This document shows, piece after piece, positions 7,182 to 8,975 of a stretch of DNA of 8,975 nucleotides. The number at the start of each line of letters is the position of its first letter. Within the stretch, counting starts at the first letter, position 1. The notes below the pieces were generated by a model. It searched no databases, had not been told where the DNA came from, and was given only the letters and a program-made list of their open reading frames with translations. The translations under genes were made by a program, and so were the position numbers. The DNA is from a bacterium (GTDB lineage: Bacteria > Oederibacteriota > PGYV01 > DSBP01): contig DSBP01000036.1 of assembly GCA_011049465.1 (NCBI GenBank), positions 1-8,975 of the forward strand, given 5' to 3'.

Positions 7182-7571
7182 TTGCAAATTGAAATTGTTT
7201 TTTGGGGCATTGGTTGTTTTGTAATCGTATTAACTTTAAACTTTAAAATTTCAGTTTTCAGTTGCCTTTGTTGAGGTTGGCCGGGGCAGGCAGCGGAGAA
7301 ATTTCGCCGATTTACATCGGCGGTGAGCCTGTTCGGGTGTTGGTTCGTGAATATGCGCGGTTAGGCTTGCGCAGGTTTTAGGGCGGTAACTTTCAGGCAG
7401 GGCATGGGTGTTTGGGATGGCGTTGAATAGCGCGCAACACAGACGCGCCCTGAGTTCTCGACGAAATTTTCCACTGCCAGCCCCGTCCTGCGGTAGTTGC
7501 ACGTTACGGCAATACTTGTTTAGCAGCCGGCAAAAACCGGTTCGTTTCTTTTTGTCGTCCACTTGCAAATT
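7182..7571. repeat. gene-free block bounded by TTGCAAATT direct repeats
   Basis: No protein-coding gene is supported here. The 9-mer TTGCAAATT occurs at 7182-7190 and 7563-7571. The interior begins AT-rich and then becomes GC-richer (about 7264-7560), with a perfect 7-bp hairpin (CGCCGAT, TTAC loop, ATCGGCG, 7305-7322). A minus-strand ORF over 7251-7568 has a TTG start, no ribosome-binding site and no recognisable fold. The look of the block suggests an interspersed repeat or a decayed element inserted behind the por terminator. Copy number cannot be judged from one window, and the AT-rich flanking repeats could be chance. Confidence 0.35.
7232..7262. repeat. two adjacent short tandem duplications
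   Basis: AACTTTA is duplicated at 7232-7245 and TTTCAGT is duplicated at 7249-7262, three bases apart. Both units are seven bases long. They lie at the AT-rich edge of the gene-free block. Confidence 0.7.
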
Positions 7572-7617
7572 ACAAATTTAAACTGCCGTACTGGAGTGTT
7601 TTGTTGTGAAGGTATTT

Positions 7618-7687
7618 GTAGGCGCGGACTTCAGTCCGCGGTATTTGAACGTAATTTGAAAATGCGCGAACTGAAGTTCGCGGCTAC
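7618..7687. repeat. inverted pair of REP-like palindromes
   Basis: Two related palindromes face each other. The first (7618-7641) starts GTAGG and contains CGCGGACT-TC-AGTCCGCG (7623-7640). The second (7664-7687) contains CGCGAACT-GA-AGTTCGCG (7665-7682) and ends GGCTAC. The second is the reverse complement of the first apart from about four positions, and each stem is preserved by paired changes (GGACT/AGTCC against GAACT/AGTTC). The spacer is about 22 bases of AT-rich sequence. This layout resembles BIME-type pairs of repetitive extragenic palindromes, often mobilised by RAYT transposases; no RAYT gene is present here. Confidence 0.75.
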
Positions 7688-7808
7688 GAAGGCAGGGACA
7701 GAGACAGGAAAAACTGTTTAAAGGCGAGTCACGCGTTGAGCTCTTAATAGGAATAAGAATATGAATCAGGAATAATTTGTTTTTATTTGTTTTTACTGCA
7801 AATATTTC
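7688..7808. other. gene-free stretch upstream of the speD promoter
   Basis: The first half is purine-rich (GGCAGGGACAGAGACAGG from 7691), then the sequence becomes very AT-rich, with TTTGTTTTTATTTGTTTTTA (about 7778-7797) just upstream of the -35 box. Such A/T tracts could act as an UP element or bend the DNA. I see no gene and no clear operator. Confidence 0.4.
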
Positions 7809-7837
7809 TTGACAAATATTATGTTAGGGTATATATT
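7809..7837 (+). promoter_or_regulatory. near-consensus sigma70 promoter of speD
   Basis: A perfect -35 box TTGACA (7809-7814) and a -10 box TATATT (7832-7837) are separated by 17 bases. Transcription should start near 7844, giving a leader of about 106 nt before the TTG start of speD. This is the strongest promoter in the window, so control after initiation of transcription would make sense. Confidence 0.85.
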
Positions 7838-7883
7838 TATTCGGAATTAAATGTTATTTAAAGAGGAGAGAGCGTTAAGGCCG

Positions 7884-7949
7884 ATGCCCCCTAAAAGACG
7901 GGGGCTTAAAATTTATAAAAACCAAACCTCAGCAGGGGGTGGGACTTAG
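7884..7949 (+). CDS. candidate speD leader peptide (21 aa)
   Basis: Short ORF beginning MPPKRRGLKIYK and ending SAGGGT, with a TAG stop at 7947-7949. It is in the same frame as speD, whose TTG start is the very next codon. The peptide is basic, with Pro-Pro and Lys-Arg-Arg near the start. AGAGGAG (7862-7868) and TAAGG (7876-7880) lie upstream, although the spacing to the ATG is 15 and 3 bases, neither ideal. An alternative in-frame ATG at 7851, close to the predicted transcript start, would give 32 residues. The Shine-Dalgarno of speD (AGGGGGTGGG) is embedded in its last codons, so translation of this ORF would affect access to speD. Translation is not proven; the ORF could be fortuitous. Confidence 0.4.
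   Translation: MPPKRRGLKIYKNQTSAGGGT
7886..7943 (+). promoter_or_regulatory. speD leader with two exclusive C5:G5 pairings (possible switch)
   Basis: GCCCCC (7886-7891) can form a 6-bp hairpin with GGGGGC (7900-7905) around an 8-base A-rich loop. The same C-run, as CCCCCT (7887-7892), can instead pair with AGGGGG (7934-7939), the core of the speD ribosome-binding site. The two foldings exclude one another: the local hairpin leaves the speD site free, and the long-range pairing hides it. The first base of the hairpin is the G of the leader ATG. No known riboswitch consensus was recognised. Confidence 0.5.
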
Positions 7950-8369
7950 TTGAAAAGCCTGGGCAGACACATTCTGGTAGAGTTTTACGGGTGCAACAAG
8001 AAAAGAATTAATGAACTTAAATTTACAGAAGAGACCATGATAGGCGCGGCAGAATATGCCAAGGCAACGGTTGTTGACGGCATATTCCACAAGTTCAGCC
8101 CTCACGGAATAAGCGGTGTTGTGGTGATTGCCGAGTCTCACCTGGCGATACATACCTGGCCCGAGTTTGGTTATGCTGCGGTTGATTTGTTTACCTGCGG
8201 CGATTCAGTGGATCCGTGGGACGCGTTTTTTTACCTGAATGACAAGTTTGAGGCAAAGCATTATACAACAATGGAGCTGAAACGAGGCTTGATTGACATG
8301 CAGAATGTGAAAGTTAAGGCTGCCGAAGCCCTTGAAAACAAAGAAAAGGAAAAGGCTTTTACACAATAA
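7950..8369 (+). CDS. speD: S-adenosylmethionine decarboxylase proenzyme
   Basis: Cytoplasmic pyruvoyl enzyme that decarboxylates S-adenosylmethionine, providing the aminopropyl group for spermidine synthesis. It belongs to the short bacterial/archaeal class (SpeH type, as in Thermotoga and Bacillus). The proenzyme cleaves itself between E62 and S63 in VVIAESHLAIHTWPE, and S63 becomes the pyruvoyl group. H68 and C83 (FTCGDS), the processing and catalytic residues of the class, fall at the expected positions. The N-terminus LGRHILVEFYGC is typical, which supports TTG 7950 as the start; AGGGGGTGGG ends six bases before it. The C-terminus carries a charged tail of about 25 residues (ALENKEKEKAFTQ). 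The protein has 139 residues. The start codon abuts the stop of an in-frame leader ORF, and a DksA-like gene follows 20 bases downstream. Confidence 0.96.
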   Translation: MKSLGRHILVEFYGCNKKRINELKFTEETMIGAAEYAKATVVDGIFHKFSPHGISGVVVIAESHLAIHTWPEFGYAAVDLFTCGDSVDPWDAFFYLNDKFEAKHYTTMELKRGLIDMQNVKVKAAEALENKEKEKAFTQ

Positions 8370-8389
8370 ATCAAACACGGAGAAGTGAA

Positions 8390-8737
8390 GTGGAAGCAAA
8401 AAGGAAAAAAGACCTGAAAGAGATGCTGGAAAAAATGAAAGATGAGAAGATGGCGGAGATAAGGCAGAATGCCTCGGATCTTGAAAATGTTGACAGCTAC
8501 AGGAATGACGCGGGTGATTTTGCGGACACGGCAACAAATAGTTTTGACAAAGAGCTTCATTTTGAACTTACGGAAAAAAACAAGAGAATGCTCATGGAAA
8601 TAGAGGACGCGCTCGCTAAGATTGAAAACGGCGGATACGGGAAGTGCGATAAGTGCACGTCTCCCATAAGCCTGGAGCGGCTGAAGGCACTGCCATTCGC
8701 GAAAAGATGCATTAAATGCGAAAGCGGCAAGAAATAA
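8390..8737 (+). CDS. DksA/TraR-type C4 zinc-finger protein
   Basis: Short (115-residue) member of the DksA/TraR family; such proteins bind the RNA polymerase secondary channel and, in characterised cases, tune rRNA and biosynthetic promoters with ppGpp. Residues ~1-80 are highly charged and helical, consistent with a coiled coil. The tip motif DxxDxA is present as D43-F-A-D46-T-A48, matching the acidic tip residues of E. coli DksA. The zinc finger uses C86, C89, C107 and C110 (GYGKCDKC to RCIKC), so all four cysteines are kept. The start is GTG 8390, with GGAGA six bases upstream. It appears to share the speD transcript, with no terminator between. Whether it acts as a true DksA or as a general zinc-finger relative cannot be decided here. 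Confidence 0.9.
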   Translation: MEAKRKKDLKEMLEKMKDEKMAEIRQNASDLENVDSYRNDAGDFADTATNSFDKELHFELTEKNKRMLMEIEDALAKIENGGYGKCDKCTSPISLERLKALPFAKRCIKCESGKK

Positions 8738-8791
8738 GGGATTGAATCTGCGGGAGGCCCGGTACAAAATCAGGGCAGGAAAGACAGAAAT

Positions 8792-8975
8792 ATGAGGATA
8801 ACAAGCGGTTTTTACTCCGGAATAACAATCAAAACACCCAAAGGGCTTGAAGTCAGGCCCACTCTTTCAAAAATTCGGCAGGCGGTTTTTAATATGCTGA
8901 GGCCCCGTTTAAACGGGGCTGTTTTTTTTGATTTTTTTTCCGGCAGCGGGGCGTTCGGGATTGAGGCCGCGGGCA
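8792..8975 (+). CDS. rsmD: 16S rRNA (guanine-N2)-methyltransferase RsmD, 5' part
   Basis: The first 61 codons are visible and the gene continues past the window. RsmD methylates G966 of 16S rRNA (E. coli numbering) with S-adenosylmethionine. The N-terminus MRITSGFYSGITIKTPKGLE, followed by VRPTLSKIRQAVFNML, is the family signature, and the SAM-binding motif I reads FDFFSGSGAFGIEA. The start is ATG 8792; an AGGA lies about 11 bases upstream, a little far. It follows the DksA-like gene by 54 bases without a terminator and probably shares its operon. Within the coding sequence, an 18-bp palindrome followed by eight T residues looks like a terminator. Confidence 0.9.
   Translation, partial: MRITSGFYSGITIKTPKGLEVRPTLSKIRQAVFNMLRPRLNGAVFFDFFSGSGAFGIEAAG
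8902..8929 (+). terminator. terminator-like hairpin inside rsmD
   Basis: The perfect palindrome GCCCCGTTTAAACGGGGC (8902-8919) is followed, after TG, by eight T residues (8922-8929); a second T8 run lies at 8932-8939. Sequence alone would score this as an intrinsic terminator, yet it lies within codons ~37-50 of rsmD and the frame stays open through it. It may act as an attenuator or be neutral because of translating ribosomes. Confidence 0.5.

Noticed and set aside
7251..7568. Minus-strand 105-codon ORF as a gene
   Set aside because: TTG start without a ribosome-binding site, no recognisable domain, rich in Arg, Cys and Pro as expected from antisense of GC-richer noncoding DNA; it lies within a suspected repeat.
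7884..7949. Known riboswitch class (preQ1-I, SAM-II, SAH, guanidine) in the speD leader
   Set aside because: The hairpin plus A-rich tail faintly resembles preQ1-I, but the required loop and pseudoknot bases are not found; no other consensus fits.
7884..8369. UAG read-through joining the leader ORF to SpeD as one longer protein
   Set aside because: SpeD starts normally at LKSLGRH, TTG 7950 has a well-spaced strong ribosome-binding site, and family members lack such an extension. No suppressor or recoding signal was seen.
8261..8767. 168-codon minus-strand ORF opposite speD and the DksA-like gene
   Set aside because: Phe-rich antisense shadow of Lys/Glu-rich coding sequence; both + strand genes are certain.

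Overview
The window is a dense bacterial stretch with every recognised gene on the + strand. No rRNA, tRNA, CRISPR array or intact insertion sequence was seen. Shine-Dalgarno sites are strong, GTG and TTG starts are common, and three convincing sigma70-type promoters are present (17-bp spacers, TATATT or TAAAAT -10 boxes). A four-subunit pyruvate:ferredoxin oxidoreductase (POR) in the order gamma-delta-alpha-beta suggests an anaerobic or microaerophilic bacterium. A Nitrospirota/Thermodesulfovibrionia-like or deltaproteobacterial-type lineage is my guess from gene content and style, and it is not proven here.

Layout. (1) 1-1767: an M48 metalloprotease lipoprotein, probably entering from upstream of the window, followed one base later by a DUF523 (TudS-like)-DUF1722 gene that has no normal start codon and lacks one expected cysteine. 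(2) 1816-3785: a promoter, a ~110-nt leader with a possible small ORF, and a CPA1-type cation/proton antiporter with a C-terminal TrkA-N domain. (3) 3801-7177: a promoter, a ~140-nt leader, the porG-porD-porA-porB operon, and a strong intrinsic terminator. (4) 7178-7808: gene-poor DNA with short tandem duplications, a GC-richer block that may be an interspersed repeat, and an inverted pair of REP-like palindromes. (5) 7809-8975: a near-consensus promoter, a ~106-nt leader, speD (S-adenosylmethionine decarboxylase), a DksA/TraR-type zinc-finger gene, and the 5' part of rsmD, which runs off the window.

How the genes work together. The por operon makes one enzyme that links pyruvate, CoA and low-potential ferredoxin through TPP and Fe-S clusters. 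SpeD makes the aminopropyl donor for spermidine. The DksA-like and RsmD genes behind it concern transcription control and ribosome modification, so unit 5 looks growth-related.

The most interesting signal is the speD leader. It holds a 21-codon ORF in the same frame as speD, whose TAG stop directly abuts the TTG start of speD. A C5 run at codons 2-3 of this ORF can pair either with a nearby G5 run (local hairpin) or with the G5 run of the speD ribosome-binding site. This resembles a leader-peptide or attenuation switch for polyamine synthesis and matches no class I recognise.
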